In this document: in pieces, positions 10,891-22,975 of the stretch
Layout of the letters: every line of letters starts with the position of its first letter
Numbering within the stretch: the first letter of the stretch is position 1
NCBI GenBank assembly: GCA_001972305.1
Contig: BDDD01002140.1
Span: 63,296-127,295 of the forward strand
Length of the DNA: 64,000 bases
Source of the DNA: Cephalotus follicularis
Taxonomy: Eukaryota > Streptophyta > Magnoliopsida > Oxalidales > Cephalotaceae
Reading direction: 5' to 3'
The notes under the pieces: generated by a model
Seen by the model: the letters and a program-made list of their open reading frames with translations, nothing else
What the model was told of the DNA's origin: nothing
Database searches by the model: none
Made by a program: the position numbers and the translations under genes

Positions 10891-11639
10891 AGTCGTCTTC
10901 TTCCTCACGATTTAACACACAGTGGCCAAACAACCCATAACCATGCATAGTAACAGGTATTCATGAAAAGAAACCAACATGCAGATACTCAGAACATATC
11001 TAGCATATTATGGCATCAATCCAGTAACAATATCATTTCAAGAATCATGCATTTTATACATCCAAAATCATAGACCATGCATGAATATCAACTCAAAATT
11101 ATAGTATGGCTTTCCCCTACCTTTTGTTCCAAGTTAGGAACTGGAAGGTCCACCTCTTTTCGTTCCCAAGTTCAGGCTACCAGTAGCTCCAAGATCCCCT
11201 TAGCAACTGCTGCCCACGAGCTCCAATCTCTAGCTCCAAGCAAACTCAACAATGGTGACTCTCACACTCATTGTTTTCTTTCCTTTCTTTCCTTTGGTGT
11301 TTTAAAATGAGAGAGAGAAGTGGGGAGGGTTGTTCTTATACAGATTGCTCCCCCTCTAACTTTCTTCTCCTTGCATTTTATGGGCACTCTCGTGCTCTCC
11401 CCCTTTTTCCCAGATTCTACATTTTCCCCTTTGTTTTCATCCTTCTTTCTCTTGCAGGTTGCATATGAGGATGGTGAGTCCCTTGCATGTGCCATGTGAG
11501 AGGCCTGTTTTGGGCATTCCTGGCTACCCACCAGCATGATCAACACATCACCATGCACTTGTAGAGGCATCTGTAAAGCCCCCAAAGATCCCCCACCGCA
11601 TGTTACTCTGTTAGTGAAGAACATGACAGACATTCTTTA

Positions 11640-11800
11640 CAAAGGCGTCGACGTCTTTACTTAGACGTCGATGTCTTTTCCATTTTTGTAAGAAGGTGTC
11701 AATGCCTTCTCTCAATGTCGATGTGCATGCCCATGCATTCACGTGTACCTCGATTCCTATAGGCGTCGACGTCTTTCTAAAGACGTCGATGTCTTTATCC
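11640..11800. repeat. GACGTCGATGTC word cluster (terminal cluster)
   Basis: Words AAAGGCGTCGACGTCTTT, TTAGACGTCGATGTCTTTTCC, CAATGTCGATGTGC, AGGCGTCGACGTCTTT and AAAGACGTCGATGTCTTT, 170-330 bp from the LTR terminus at 11967. Confidence 0.88.
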
Positions 11801-11967
11801 CAAAACAGCGCCGTTTCAAGCTTTTAACACACACATTCCATTTCCAAAACCATAATTAGGGTTTGCAAGCATCCTTTGAGTTCAAAATCTCAACATTCTC
11901 ATAAAATCAAGTTTAAGATTACATCATAAATCGAAATATTACATTCAGGAAAATACCGGGCGTTACA

Positions 11968-14481
11968 TATTCCTTGACAACTCTTTCAGCGTTTAGTTCT
12001 AGTATAGTGAGAGCTTTTTATCGGGAATTTGTTTTCCCTAGGGTTTCTTTGTATGTCTTCTTTGACTGAGGAGAGAATTTTTGAGTACTAGAGCTCAAGT
12101 TTCCCTTAAGTGATTTAGTCACTTTCCAGAGTGGTAACAGTACGTGCTCAACCCCCTCCTCTGCCGACCATTGCCTATGATGGGAAGTTGAGTGAGTCTG
12201 TCCCTAGGTTCCATACCCGGATCTCCTTACACTATTGTCTATGATGGTGTACAGTGGTGAGTGCAGCCGAGAACCTATGTACATAGCTCCAACCTCCCTG
12301 GACTTTTCATTGTCTATGATGAGAAGTCGGATGAGACTGTGCCTGGGTTCCATGCCCGGATCTCCTTACACTATTGTCTATGACGTTGCACAGCGGTGAG
12401 TGCAGTAGAGCTAAGTTACTCGAGATCAGAGATTATAGCCTTTCAGTAAGTTTTCGAGAGGAGGACCCTGTCCTCGGTAGTTAGTCCTCTGCTCAGATAA
12501 GAAAGTAAAGCAAGAATAGCAAGCACAGACGAGAATCATGGGTTCTCGGCAGGTGTACTGCCAAGTTATGGGTTAGGCCAAGAAAAGATCAGCTCAGCTC
12601 AGCGCCACTATAAGTTGGCTACTATGTATACATGCTGTATAAGACCACTATAAGCTAGCAACTATATTATGTAAAGCAAGCAAGCAAAGTAAGTTCCAAG
12701 TTTAGTTTTCATCCTCCTCGGCATTCTAGCCATGTCGGACCTCCTTTCAGAGTATTCTAGCTATTCGTTAATAACCTCAAGTTTTATTTCAGCTTTGTAT
12801 GAGCACTTTAGAGTATAAGCTAAGTAGAGGAAAGAGTAAGCTTTTTTAAAGTACTTTGAGCGTTTCTTTATTGTATGCCATGACATAATTGTTGTTTACA
12901 GTCTTTTCCCCAGTTGGCATAGTTATTCATATTCATGGTAAGTTTCTTTCAACGCATTCCTTTCAGAGGATGCATCAGAGGATGGTTTGATCCCAGTCAC
13001 TTAGTCAGTATGACTAATCCCCTCACAGATTGTTTTGCAGACCTACCAGCTGGAGGAGACCCTTCAGACCAGCAGTAGAGAGCTTTGGAAGGTAGCTTTG
13101 GAGTCCTCAGCATCTTGGATGATGCGTCTCGGACGTTTAGCTTTGCAAAGCATTTGGGCATTCTTTTGGGTTCCTCTACCTTCTTTTTTTTGTTGTAGAG
13201 TAGCCGAGAGTTTATGTTTATGATATTCTTTTGATGTATAGAAGGAAAGCTTTTGTTGTTTCCTTGGGAGAGCAGAGAAAGCAGTGTATGTTTATAGTCA
13301 TACGACTAATATGTTATGTAATATCACTTTCCAAGATGATATAGATGTTTCTAGTCAGTGGGATAGTTTTGCCTTGTTATATGATGAATGTTTGATGTTC
13401 TGAGTTTTATGTTTTTAAGTTCATCCAAGGAGCTAGGGAGTCCTTGGATAGCATAGCAGAGGATGGCAAGGGCAGTTAGTTAAGAGTATGAGGTTTTACC
13501 CGAGGAGGCAGGTAGTCCTCGGATGATGAGATATGGCCTTATGTGTTGAAAGAAGCTCGTTGAGGAGTCCTCTAGTACAAGGTTAGAGGAGACAAGGACA
13601 GAGGTCTGAGGAAGACTTGAACTTTATAGCACTACAGTGTTTTAGGTTAGTTAAGCTGTGCGTTTTGAGGCATGGTTAGTGTTTTGTTGTGAAGTGCTGG
13701 GGAGAAATGCTCGTGTAGGAGGTGTGTCCTTGGGCATAAGCAGACCTTGGTGTTTTAAGTGACCATGTGAGGAGCACGTGGGTGCTCTCCTTGGGCGTAA
13801 GTGATGCGGTGCATTTTGGAGTGCTGGATGTGTGCAGTTGGTGACTTAGTAAAACGGGGAGTTTGAGTCCTCGGGTCCTTTTGTCCCCTGCCCTTTTTAA
13901 CCCAGCATTTGTTGTTGTGTTTTGCCCAGGCTTTCTCCTCAGGCTTTTTGTGTAGCACATCCTAGTGCGATCCTTAGTGGGTTGCTCGGGCAGTTTTGAG
14001 AAGAGAGGGTTGTTGGCAAGGAGCGCCATCCCCGGGCAGGGCTCGTCCTCGGGAGAGGAACGAGAACGGGTCCTGTCAACCACCGTACTTGAAGGGGTCA
14101 AAGTGTAAATCGTTTGGAAGTTGGGTCTCCGAGTCGTCTAGAGCTTCAAGATGCGGCATGGTAAATGGAATATGGGAAGACATATAAGGGTCTTGTTGAC
14201 TTCCAAACGGAGCGTTGCCAATATCCTCATTGGTTCGCTGTAACCCATGAACCACTGACCATCATTGTTTCAGTTAGAAATTTTTGTGGTATGTTGTTAC
14301 TTAGCAGGTGGGAAGAAATATTGAGAGAGATTGAGTAGTAGAGAGTTGTAAGTGATTGAAGAGTAGAGTGAATTGTGTTTGTAAGGGGTTGGTGTTGAGG
14401 GTATTTATATGATTTTTGGAGTTAGGAATTTTTTTAAAAAAATACGAATTTTTTTTTTCAGTAGCACCAACTCGTTACTAT
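11968..14481. other. Undiagnosed LTR-like sequence, no gene
   Basis: No retrotransposon protein domain and no long credible open frame. A 138-bp unit is repeated about 1.8 times at 12167-12413 (CGGATCTCCTTACACTATTG, GTCTATGATGG). A branch/acceptor-like stretch (CCCCTCACAG ... TTTTGCAG/ACC) lies at 13018-13041 on the plus strand. Words of the AGTCCTCGG / CCGAGGAG type recur from 12455 to 14050. These traits resemble the LTRs elsewhere in the window, so a divergent gypsy LTR is the likeliest reading, but no termini or TSD were found. Confidence 0.4.
12167..12413. repeat. 138-bp tandem repeat, about 1.8 copies
   Basis: Phrases starting TTGCCTATGATGGGAAGTTG (12167) and TTGTCTATGATGAGAAGTCG (12304) each lead into CCGGATCTCCTTACACTATTG, 138 bp apart. 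The copies are diverged by point changes. Confidence 0.75.
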
Positions 14482-14799
14482 TGGTTTCACTATAAAGAGC
14501 CTAGATTAACATTTAAACTAAGCCATTAACAAGTAAACCCTAGAAAATATAATGGATCTACAAGTTATGAAACCTATGTCAAGATCTCTTTGATCAATCT
14601 TTTGATGTATGAACATAAATAAGAAAAGAGAAGGAAGTGCTGGTTTCACTATAAAGAGCCTAGATTAACATTTAAACTAAGCCATTAACAAGTAAACCCT
14701 AGACAATGGAATGGATGTACAAGTTATGAAACCTATGCTAAGATTTCTTTGATAAATCCTTTGATGTATGAACAAAAATAAGAAAAGAGAAGGAAGAAG
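14482..14799. repeat. 159-bp direct tandem duplication
   Basis: Copies 14482-14640 and 14641-14799 both begin TGGTTTCACTATAAAGAGCC and end in AAGAAAAGAGAAGGAAG. They differ at about a dozen positions, so the duplication is not recent. Confidence 0.9.
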
Positions 14800-15737
14800 A
14801 TGCAACACTTATTTTGAGTTCTTTACTCATTAATCTTTTCAAACTATCTTACTTCAAGGCACTTTTGAATAGTAAAGGATATACTACCTCCAAGACCATC
14901 CACACCAAGAGAGAAGCAAGAGAGTGTATATGGAGAGAGTAAATTTTTGTCAAGGTAAGAGGAGCACAAGACTTGGAGATGCTAGTCTCTAACTTATTTT
15001 TTTAAAGCCTTAGAAAAATGAACTTTTAAAGAAATTAAAGCCTTAATTTTGGTTTATATAGGAAGTCATTACATAAGCATTCTACTTTAGACAAACTTAG
15101 TCGTTGGTAGATAAGTGACATGTAATGTCAAATTTAATAAATTACATATATGATACAAAGTCTATATCTATATCATATACTTCATATTTAATTATACTAA
15201 TCGAATTAGCATAATTAAATCTCTCTCTGTATCTCTTGCATTCTCACACTTGTATTGTGTGTGACTCTATGAGTTCATAATTACGTTGGACATAGGATTA
15301 AATATAACACTTATGATTGTCCAATTATTCATTCCTAATCGCATTAGAAACTTCTAATCGAAATAAAAGAATTAAACTTTGATTTTAATTTTTTTATACA
15401 TAATTAATAATCAATTAATCTCGATTATCCTGATGATTAACATCAACATCTAGCAATGCATATTGACCCGCAGGTAATATGAATATAACATTTAACATTT
15501 AACTACAGTTACGTGTATGTATAATCCCTCTACCGACAATGCTTGAATTAAACATAGGGGAAGGAACATGTCAGGCCCTATTAGTTTATTCCTTAAAATG
15601 GTATCATGGGTAATTAACCATCACGATCAAATTTAGAAACTATTTCTAATTAACTGATCTCTGATATTGGAATCAACGTTCCAACACCTTTTCATCATAG
15701 CTAGGAAATCTTACACCTAATAACCTTAAGCATAAAC
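14800..15737 (-). mobile_element. Copia-type LTR-like sequence, minus orientation
   Basis: Collinear with 62980-64000. Shared phrases are ATCCACACCAAG, GTATTGTGTGTGACTCTATG, CATAGGATTAA, CATCTAGCAATGCAT and GGTAATATGAATA. A minus-strand TATA-like CCTATATAAACC lies at 15051-15062. The sequence is interrupted at 15737/15738 by the large copia element. Termini were not found, and the copia assignment rests on general resemblance, so lineage is uncertain. Confidence 0.5.
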
Positions 15738-16770
15738 TGTTGGAATTCTAAATTCATCCTGGGTGTCGGAATCGGACTTAGTGTGTTAAGGGGTGCAACT
15801 AAAAATTTTCTGGTTTGCAGCGGAAGTAAAAATCCCTCAACATCTCAACAATTCCAAGTCCAATTCTAACATTTCCATATCCAAGGAAGACCCACATCAA
15901 TCCATAGTTAAATTGACATCACATATGGATGCTAGTGTGATGAACTACTAACAAAGAGAGTGATACGAGGCTATACCAAACTTGTTGGCTCCTTCTCTTT
16001 GCCTGTCACTCCCCGAACCCTAAGGGAAACCCCCAAGGTTCGACGCGTGATATACCATCCATTCAATCCATTCAATCTCATTATTCGAAAGTGCTATACA
16101 TTTAAAACTTTAGACAATCTTATCATGTCAGCGGAATAACCAACTGAAATATATTCTAACTCTTGAAATTTCCCAAAAATCAGGTATGAAGTATTCGTTT
16201 ATCGGACTATACCTCCTGTAAAGAAAACACAATTTATATATGGGCTCAACCCTTAACAATCCATACTCCCGTAGGAGAATAACAATAATAATCACAATAG
16301 ATGGACCCATTCATATCCTTTATGTAACGACCCCGATCCGAGCTCGCTAATAGATCAAAGCGAACTCCAAAGATCGGTTACGCTACGTTGGGTGTGAAAC
16401 GTTACATCCTTAGGTACTCTTTTCTAAAAGTACATAACATCATAAATTCACGTCTTGCAAAATTGTACATAATCTTCAATTCATCTTTACACATAATCAT
16501 CTTATAAAAAGATGTCATAACCATATCATAGGTCTACATTACACAGGATCATTCTTTTACATTACAGCGGAAAAACTTTATTCCTATTACATAATAAAAT
16601 ATTAATGCAACATCATTGCACATATCACTTTTCTAGTTAATATCATAACTAGATCATTTCGTAAACATGAAAATCATAAAAACCTTAATGAACCCTTTTA
16701 CACCGCTTCACCGGGGCATTGTGCACTCCCCGATTACTATCCTTACATCACATGCATGTCCGCGAGCACT

Positions 16771-16862
16771 TTACGCTCCATTAACATTGAGCCTTTCGCT
16801 CCATTAACATTGAGCATTTCGCTCCATTCCCCTTGGATCGCAATCCAAGGGCGGTTCATTCA
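16771..16862. repeat. 23-bp minisatellite plus hairpin in kappa
   Basis: The word GCTCCATTAACATTGAG occurs twice with a third partial copy. It is followed by a hairpin-capable CCCTTGGATCGCAATCCAAGG. It has the same relative position as the hairpin minisatellites of the other LTRs. Confidence 0.75.
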
Positions 16863-17909
16863 TCATATACTTTTAGTGATCAGCTCAAAGCATTCATAAA
16901 AATCATTTCATATCATTTCCTTTACAATTCATAAACTTTTCTCTTCATTTGAATAAATGATTCAAATGAGTTTATAAAAACCGTTTTGCGTAGCTTTACG
17001 AAAACTAATAATTCATATAGAAATAAGCATTTTCAGATAAAACTCAAAACACAAACATTAAATTATACATCTTTAAGTTTTCAGAAAGCTTAAGATCATA
17101 ACAATTGGTTGAGAATTGAATCCTCTATGAATTTTTGAAAGTGGCTGGTTTCATAAGAAAACAGGACATGGACAGTAGAAGAAAACTTAGCTTTACACCA
17201 AGAATTCGATAGAAATTAGAGAGGAATAAAACATAACAGGTAAAGTAGACATCTTGAGGTTTCCAAAACATCCAGCCATTAAATTTTTCATCAATAAATG
17301 AGCAAGATATGATTTAAAGAAGCTGCTGCATAATCCAGAAATAAAATAGTGCATGAACAGCAAATTAAAACATGAATTTCCATCAATAAAACGATAGAAT
17401 CTTGAAACATACAAAACATAACATTTAAATAGGACATCTTAACGTTTCCAGAACATCCAACCATTCGAAAATCCATTGAGAATTGAACAAGTTATCAATA
17501 AAAGAATCTGCTGTAAAATTAAGAACAAAACAGGGGAAGCTTTGACATGAATGGGTATAGAATTTCCTTACTTTTGCTTTGGAATTCCTTTCTCTTTTGC
17601 TCTCCACGAATTCTTCACTTCACTATCAGCAGGAACACTTTCTTTCTCAGCATAAATTACTGAGTTTCAACACTCTTAGCCATTAAATAGAAGGATGGTT
17701 TATGGGGTAAGTTTCTTCCCCCCTCTCACACACTCAATTCTCTCTCTTGGCAGCCCATTTGACAAAATTTAATCCATCCAAGTGTTTACACTTGTTACGT
17801 CCCCAGATAACACCTTATAGAATCCTCCCCTGGCCTGCCACGTGTCCCCAATTAAATAATTTTACTCACAAAATGCCAAAAAGTCAGATTTTGTGTTTTG
17901 TCTGTAGCT

Positions 17910-18112
17910 CAAAGCGTCGACCTTTTCCTTCTAAGCGTCGGCGCCTAAGGGTTTTACCTGAGTTTTTCACCTCTATCCCGACTAAAGCGCTGACGCTTTG
18001 TAATAAAGCGTCGACGGTTTTAGACTTCATCCAGGTCAACCTCAATACTTTATCTCGAAGCGTCGACTTTTACATTCTAAGCGTCGACCGTTACTACCAA
18101 AGCGTCGGCGCT
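17910..18112. repeat. GCGTCGACG word cluster (terminal cluster of kappa)
   Basis: GTCGAC cores at about 17916, 18010, 18062 and 18083, with one-base variants AAGCGTCGGCGCC, AAGCGCTGACGCTTTG and AAAGCGTCGGCGCTTT between them. It is 125-330 bp from the minus-strand LTR start. Confidence 0.9.
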
Positions 18113-18639
18113 TTAAGTGGAACCCCCGTACTCCCCTAGCGTAGGGTCATACTACGGGTCCCTTAAACTATCTGCCAATTACACAATAGAAATCATTTTC
18201 CATAATTAATATCTTACATAGAAACTTGGGTCATTACACTTTACATCAACACACATATATCTTAAGCACTGTCATAAGCTGACAGGTCAAGCTGAAATGA
18301 AACATGTCTCTTATATAACATTTGTACATTTACAAAACCAAATTTATACATGGTAGGTCGGAGGAGATGTAAATCCTTACTCTACGATTTAGCCCGGCTG
18401 ATCACTGCTATGCGTCACCTGGACCTGTACCTGATCCATTTCAATACAATGAAATGGATCAACAACCTGAAGTTTGAGTAGGATATACATATGCAAGGAA
18501 CATATAGAAGTGCAGTAGATTTGTGTACAATATGAGATGCATGCATAACAATCACCATGATCCATGCCATGAAATCTAGAATCTAGAGACATCCTTTTAC
18601 CATGATAATCTCACCCATAGGGTAACATTCGAGAGGTCA

Positions 18640-20090
18640 ACTACATATATATACTGTCCCATACTCGTATATATAAGCGTTTAACCAACATTCCATAACT
18701 ATACCATCACAATTCAGACCATTACGATCCATAACGATACGATCCGTAACCATATCGCATCCGTTCCATAACCATTTTGTATCCGTTTCATAACTATTCC
18801 ATATACATTCCGTAACCGTTCCATAACCATTTCGTAACAGTTTCATAACCATTCTGTATCCGTTCCATAACCATTACGTATATATTCCATAACCATTCCG
18901 TAACAGTTCCATAACCATTCCATATACGTAACCATTTGATTCGTAATCGTACGATTCACAACCGTACGATCCATAGGCATTCGATCCATGTCGATTCGAT
19001 CCATAACCGTATGATTCATAACAATTTGATCCATAACCGTACGATTCATAACAATTCGATCCATAACCAAACAATCCATTCCTGAGTAGAATTCACCCAT
19101 AGGTTCACCTGCTCTTATGGCAGGATTCACCCGTAGGTTCACCAGCCATTACCATTCGCAACCATACCATCAGTAGTTGTACCATATCCGTATGGCGGAA
19201 GGCTATACTATATTCCATGCGATGCAACAGTATAACAGTATGCTATGTAATGTAATAGTATAATAGTATGCCATGTAATGCAACAGTATAACAGTATATA
19301 CCTGCATGACATGCTATATGCATGAATGCCAAGTGTGGACAACTTCCGTATACCAACTGTCCCTAAGCAGTGATATACTTAGCTAGTCCTAGAATCACAT
19401 CAAAGTCCATGGGCCTACAATCCATAACTGTATCTATACGGCCCATACGATCCTTACGATCCATAACCATTCTATCCATACTATACGATCCATAACGATA
19501 CGATCCATATCTGTACGATTCATAACGGTTCAATCCGTGACTATACGATCTATGACTATCTGATCCTTAACTATACGATATGATACGATCTATAGTAGTA
19601 CGGCACGATCCATAACCATAACTATACGATAGGGTTTGTTCACAATGGTCATAACCCTTATTATGATATGGACTTGTTCACAATGGTCCTAGTCTAGCGA
19701 TATGATATGGTTTGTTCACAATGGTCCCAACCCTTATTACGATATGGACTTATTCACAATGGTCCCAGTCCAGCGATACAATAGGGTTTGTTCACAATGG
19801 TCCCAGTCCAATAAGACCATAGGCTTGTTCACAAAGGTCCCAACCCATGATACCCGATTCCCAATGCGATACGATAACGATAAGATTCGATAACGATACG
19901 ATGAAATTCATAGCGATACGATAACGGTACGATACGATTCATAACGATGTGATAACAATACGATCAAATAACGATACGATATGATTCATAACGATACAAT
20001 AACGATACGATTCGATAACGATACGATCCACAATGATACGGCATCGATACGATACGATAACGATGCGATAACCGTAACAATCCATTTAGC
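18640..20090. repeat. Degenerate short-unit arrays in epsilon LTR
   Basis: Three neighbouring arrays. 18700-19080 has units around CCATAACCATTCCGTAACAG and GATCCATAACCGTACGATTC. 19629-19845 has five or six copies of TTGTTCACAATGGTCC. 19860-20075 has units around CGATAACGATACGAT. The unit is about 10-24 bp and strongly degenerate. Open frames here (for example a 99-codon minus frame of repeated MDRIVMD) are products of the repeat, not genes. Confidence 0.9.
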
Positions 20091-20459
20091 ACATAATCAT
20101 CAATGAACATCATATCAATCCATACAATCCATTCAAAATGCGGGAATGCAAGAAAAATAGTATAATCGTACTCTAGTGATCTACCATTAGTATACTACTT
20201 TCCCATACTGGCGTATAAGAATGGGATCAAGTCAATAGTCATCTCGGCATGTACCATCGAAGCATATGTAAACCCTACCTATTAAAAATTGAGCTTGTGA
20301 GTTGGGAGGACTTGCAGCAGAATCGACGAACTGCTACCACCTCTAAGCTTCACTCATTGTCACGAGCAAAGCTCCCAGTTGTGCCAACAGAGTTCCCTTT
20401 CTCTCTTAGTATCACTGCAATAACAATCACACTCCCATTACGACCTACACAAAGGTAGC

Positions 20460-20900
20460 AACACACTGTCGTCATCGGAGCTCCGACCAGATTCTAGCCA
20501 TCACATCAGAATTCCAGCCACGCAATAAATAGGCTCCAAATTGGCCGATCTATACAATGCTGTCAGAGACGCGCTGTGACTCTGTGTCGAACGCCATGTC
20601 ACAGGCCGCAGTGAGTTCGACTCACTGAGTCAACTCGTTGGTCATCCATAATTCCGGCCGGGACTCGCCGAGACTTGGAACGGGTTCACCTCTCCGGAGC
20701 TCCGACCAGTTCGTCTAGCTCTTTTCACGCAATAACCGGCATTAAAAGTATTTGATCAAACCATTGGTAACTGAGACTCGTTGATACTCAGTGTGAAACG
20801 CCATGTCAAAGGCTTCATCGCGTCAAACCCACTGGGTTGACTTAGTCTTCACATTCAGGCTGATTTCGATAGGAAATCGCCTCAATAGCCATCAAAAGGG
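20460..20900. repeat. GACTC/GAGTC-word region of epsilon LTR
   Basis: Words CACTGAGTCAACTCG, GACTCGCCGAGACTT, GAGACTCGTTGATACTC, ACGCCATGTCA and CACTGGGTTGACTTAG. It is the same class as 2640-3360, 53890-54190 and 60070-60370, placed just upstream of the donor-like block in minus orientation. Confidence 0.75.
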
Positions 20901-22844
20901 GAAGAGCTGGTCTTCATGATGAAAACCCGCTCCAACCGTGATGATTTCCAGTGGTGGAACGCATGGCAGAGATGGCACAATGCCGAGGAGAGAAGAGAAG
21001 AAAAGAGAAGAGAAGAGGAGAGAGGTTACCGTCGATGGTGGACCTGCGCCGCACGCTTCTGGCCGTTGAGCTCCTCGCCCAACTTCGTCTTCTCCGGCGC
21101 GCTCTCTGTCCCTCTGTCTTTCTCTCGCTTCATTTCTAGTGTGGGCTTCTAATTTTGTTTTTCTTTTAATACTATTAGGGGCATTACATTGCTAGTTCTA
21201 GCTTGGGAACACTCCTCTTGATCAATCCAAGCTTCCTTCACCTCCAAGATGAGAATTTCTTCAGCTCCAAGCTTTGCAAAATCCTGTAGCCCCTTTCTCA
21301 AGAAACCCTAATATTTTTCTGGTTTCTATATGCTAAAAAAAAAAGAATTAAGAATGAAAAATATTGTCAATTCAATCCACCCTAGGTAGCTCCAAAGCTT
21401 GGTGAAAGAAATCAAAGAAGGGAAGACGTGAGAAGCAAGCTCCAAGATTGTAGAAATAGAGGAAATGCTCAAACCCTAGGAGATAGCTATCTTCTTCCTT
21501 CTCACCACACTCAAAATTTTGGCTGCCTTGTAAGTGTTATCTCTCTCTCTATGTGGCTGGCTGGAAAAGTGTCAAAATGAGTCCAACTCATTCCATTAAA
21601 GTGCCACATGTCATCCTATCATAGTAATTGGATGCCACATGTTACACAACTTCAAGAAACCAGCTCAATAATCACATAAATAAGACCTACTCATTGTAGT
21701 AATGCCACATGTCCCTCCATGTATTAATTAGATAAGATTAAGTGAGGTAATGACATGTGTCATCATCTAATGGTGACACAACTCACAAAATACATCTAAG
21801 AAATATATGATTTTATAATTGTCACCATGCCATAAATATGTCCAACATATTATCAAGATATCATTATTAGATAGGGACCCTTTAAAATTCCGGTTATTAT
21901 CGGTGGTATTGATAAATTCCTGAAACACCCCCAGGGTTCAGTAAAGACATTCTAAATAGTCCCAGTGTAACACCCCCGACGGTGGGAGCCCTTACAGGTC
22001 ATAATACCAAACTGAAACATAACGGATATCTAAACAAAAGACTGATGCGAAACGGATGTGGTGGTCTGAAAGCATATCTTATAACAAACTGATATAAAAC
22101 AGAGTCTGAAAACTTTAACAAATCATAATTAAAAACAAACCATAATCCGATATCCAAATACTGAAAACACAACCGAAACAAAACCAAAATCTGAAACTGT
22201 TTTTACTGAAAACTAATCTGATTCTACTGGAAAACACAAGGACCAACTCCTAGATAACCCTCTGACAAGTTAAAACTTTGTTTTATTCTAAAACAGTTCT
22301 AAAATGTACTTATGTAAACTGTCTCCAGACATATCTGAAATTATTTAAAAAGAATCATACTTTCATATCAAAATCCAAAATTAAAATCCGATCTTAAAAT
22401 CAAAATCTGATCTGTATCTGAAGTCTAACATAATTCCTAAAGTGGAAGCCATGTCTAAAACAAATATCATACTTTCGATAACAGAAAATATGCTTATTAA
22501 AAATCAATATCCGAAGTAACAATGTTAAAATTCATTTCAGTAAGATTATTATCATAATGAGAATATCCGTATCAAAATATGAGTTTTATTTCTAATAAAA
22601 CCAGGAACATAAATACGTTCAATAAAACATACAAAATCATCAATTAATGAAAGTTTAATCGAAGGAGTACCAAAGAACGAAGAATCCGTACCTTAGCAGG
22701 TCAAAAATCTAAACAAACTAGAATACCGGACAAAAGCACCCTAGAAGTGTCCTAAACTCCACCACGAATGATATTAAGACCTAAACATTTAAACCCAAAA
22801 ATCACATAACATAAAAAGATCAAAACATCAAAACAGCCATAAAG

Positions 22845-22975
22845 CGTCGACAATTTGTTCTTAGACGTCAACGGTTTAGTTGCACAAAAGGACAAAGCGT
22901 CAAGCCAAGAGTCGACTGACCAAAGCACAAAACAGTACAAAGCGGCGAAGCTCGAATACTAAGCGTCGACGGTTA
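22845..22975. repeat. GCGTCGAC word cluster (second cluster, left LTR of B)
   Basis: Words AAAGCGTCGACAATTTG, TAGACGTCAACGG, AAAGCGTCAAGCC, AGAGTCGACTGACC, AAAGCGGCGAAGC and TAAGCGTCGACGGTTAG. Confidence 0.88.

Larger units (their letters stand above)
10025..11967 (-). mobile_element. Element A LTR, 5' segment, with intact terminus
   Basis: Continues the LTR (duplicating the GTGAGTCACCTAGCCATGC phrase) to its 5' terminus at 11967, minus-strand TGTAACGCCCGGTATTTTCC. That is the terminus of the solo LTR at 46084. It contains the second GTCGAC-type cluster (10550-10890), the donor-like block GGAACAAAAG/GTAGGGGAA (boundary 11120), a TATA-like TGTATAAGAAC at 11332-11343, and the terminal cluster (11640-11800). 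No matching TSD was found for 11967. Confidence 0.88.
16323..18238 (-). mobile_element. Gypsy solo LTR 'kappa' nested in epsilon (TSD CTTTA)
   Basis: Starts TGTAACGACCCCG and ends GGTCATTACA, 1916 bp, flanked by CTTTA at 16318-16322 and 18239-18243. Minus-strand order: terminal GTCGAC cluster (17910-18112), donor-like AAAA/GTAAGGAAATTC at 17571, then repeated TTTCGCTCCATTAACATTGAG words. No internal domain, so it is a product of LTR-LTR recombination. Confidence 0.93.
16004..21188 (-). mobile_element. Gypsy-type solo LTR 'epsilon' in the copia LTR
   Basis: Starts TGTCACTCCCCG and ends GGGGCATTACA, so minus orientation (minus-strand start TGTAATGCCCC). Flanking 5-mers are TTGCC and TTGCT, a probable TSD with one change. 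Without the nested LTR at 16323 it is about 3.26 kb. Minus-strand contents in order: GACTC-word region (20460-20900), donor-like TAG/GTAGGGTTTAC at 20278, long degenerate minisatellites (18640-20090), and a conserved acceptor-like TTTCTTTACAG/GAGG near 16217. No coding sequence. The terminus assignment depends on the near-TSD. Confidence 0.7.

Noticed and set aside
8441..11972. Element A LTR (8446-11967) as an independent solo insertion in pol
   Set aside because: The flanking 5-mers CTATC and TATTC do not match, and pol does not resume after 11967, so a simple insertion is not supported.
13676..14101. 141-codon minus frame
   Set aside because: No recognisable domain, many Thr/Ser/Lys from biased composition, and no promoter or homologous copy in the window.
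18843..19142. 99-codon minus frame with repeated MDRIVMD-like residues
   Set aside because: It is a translation of the degenerate GATCCATAACCGTACGATT repeat; the other frames are also open for the same reason.
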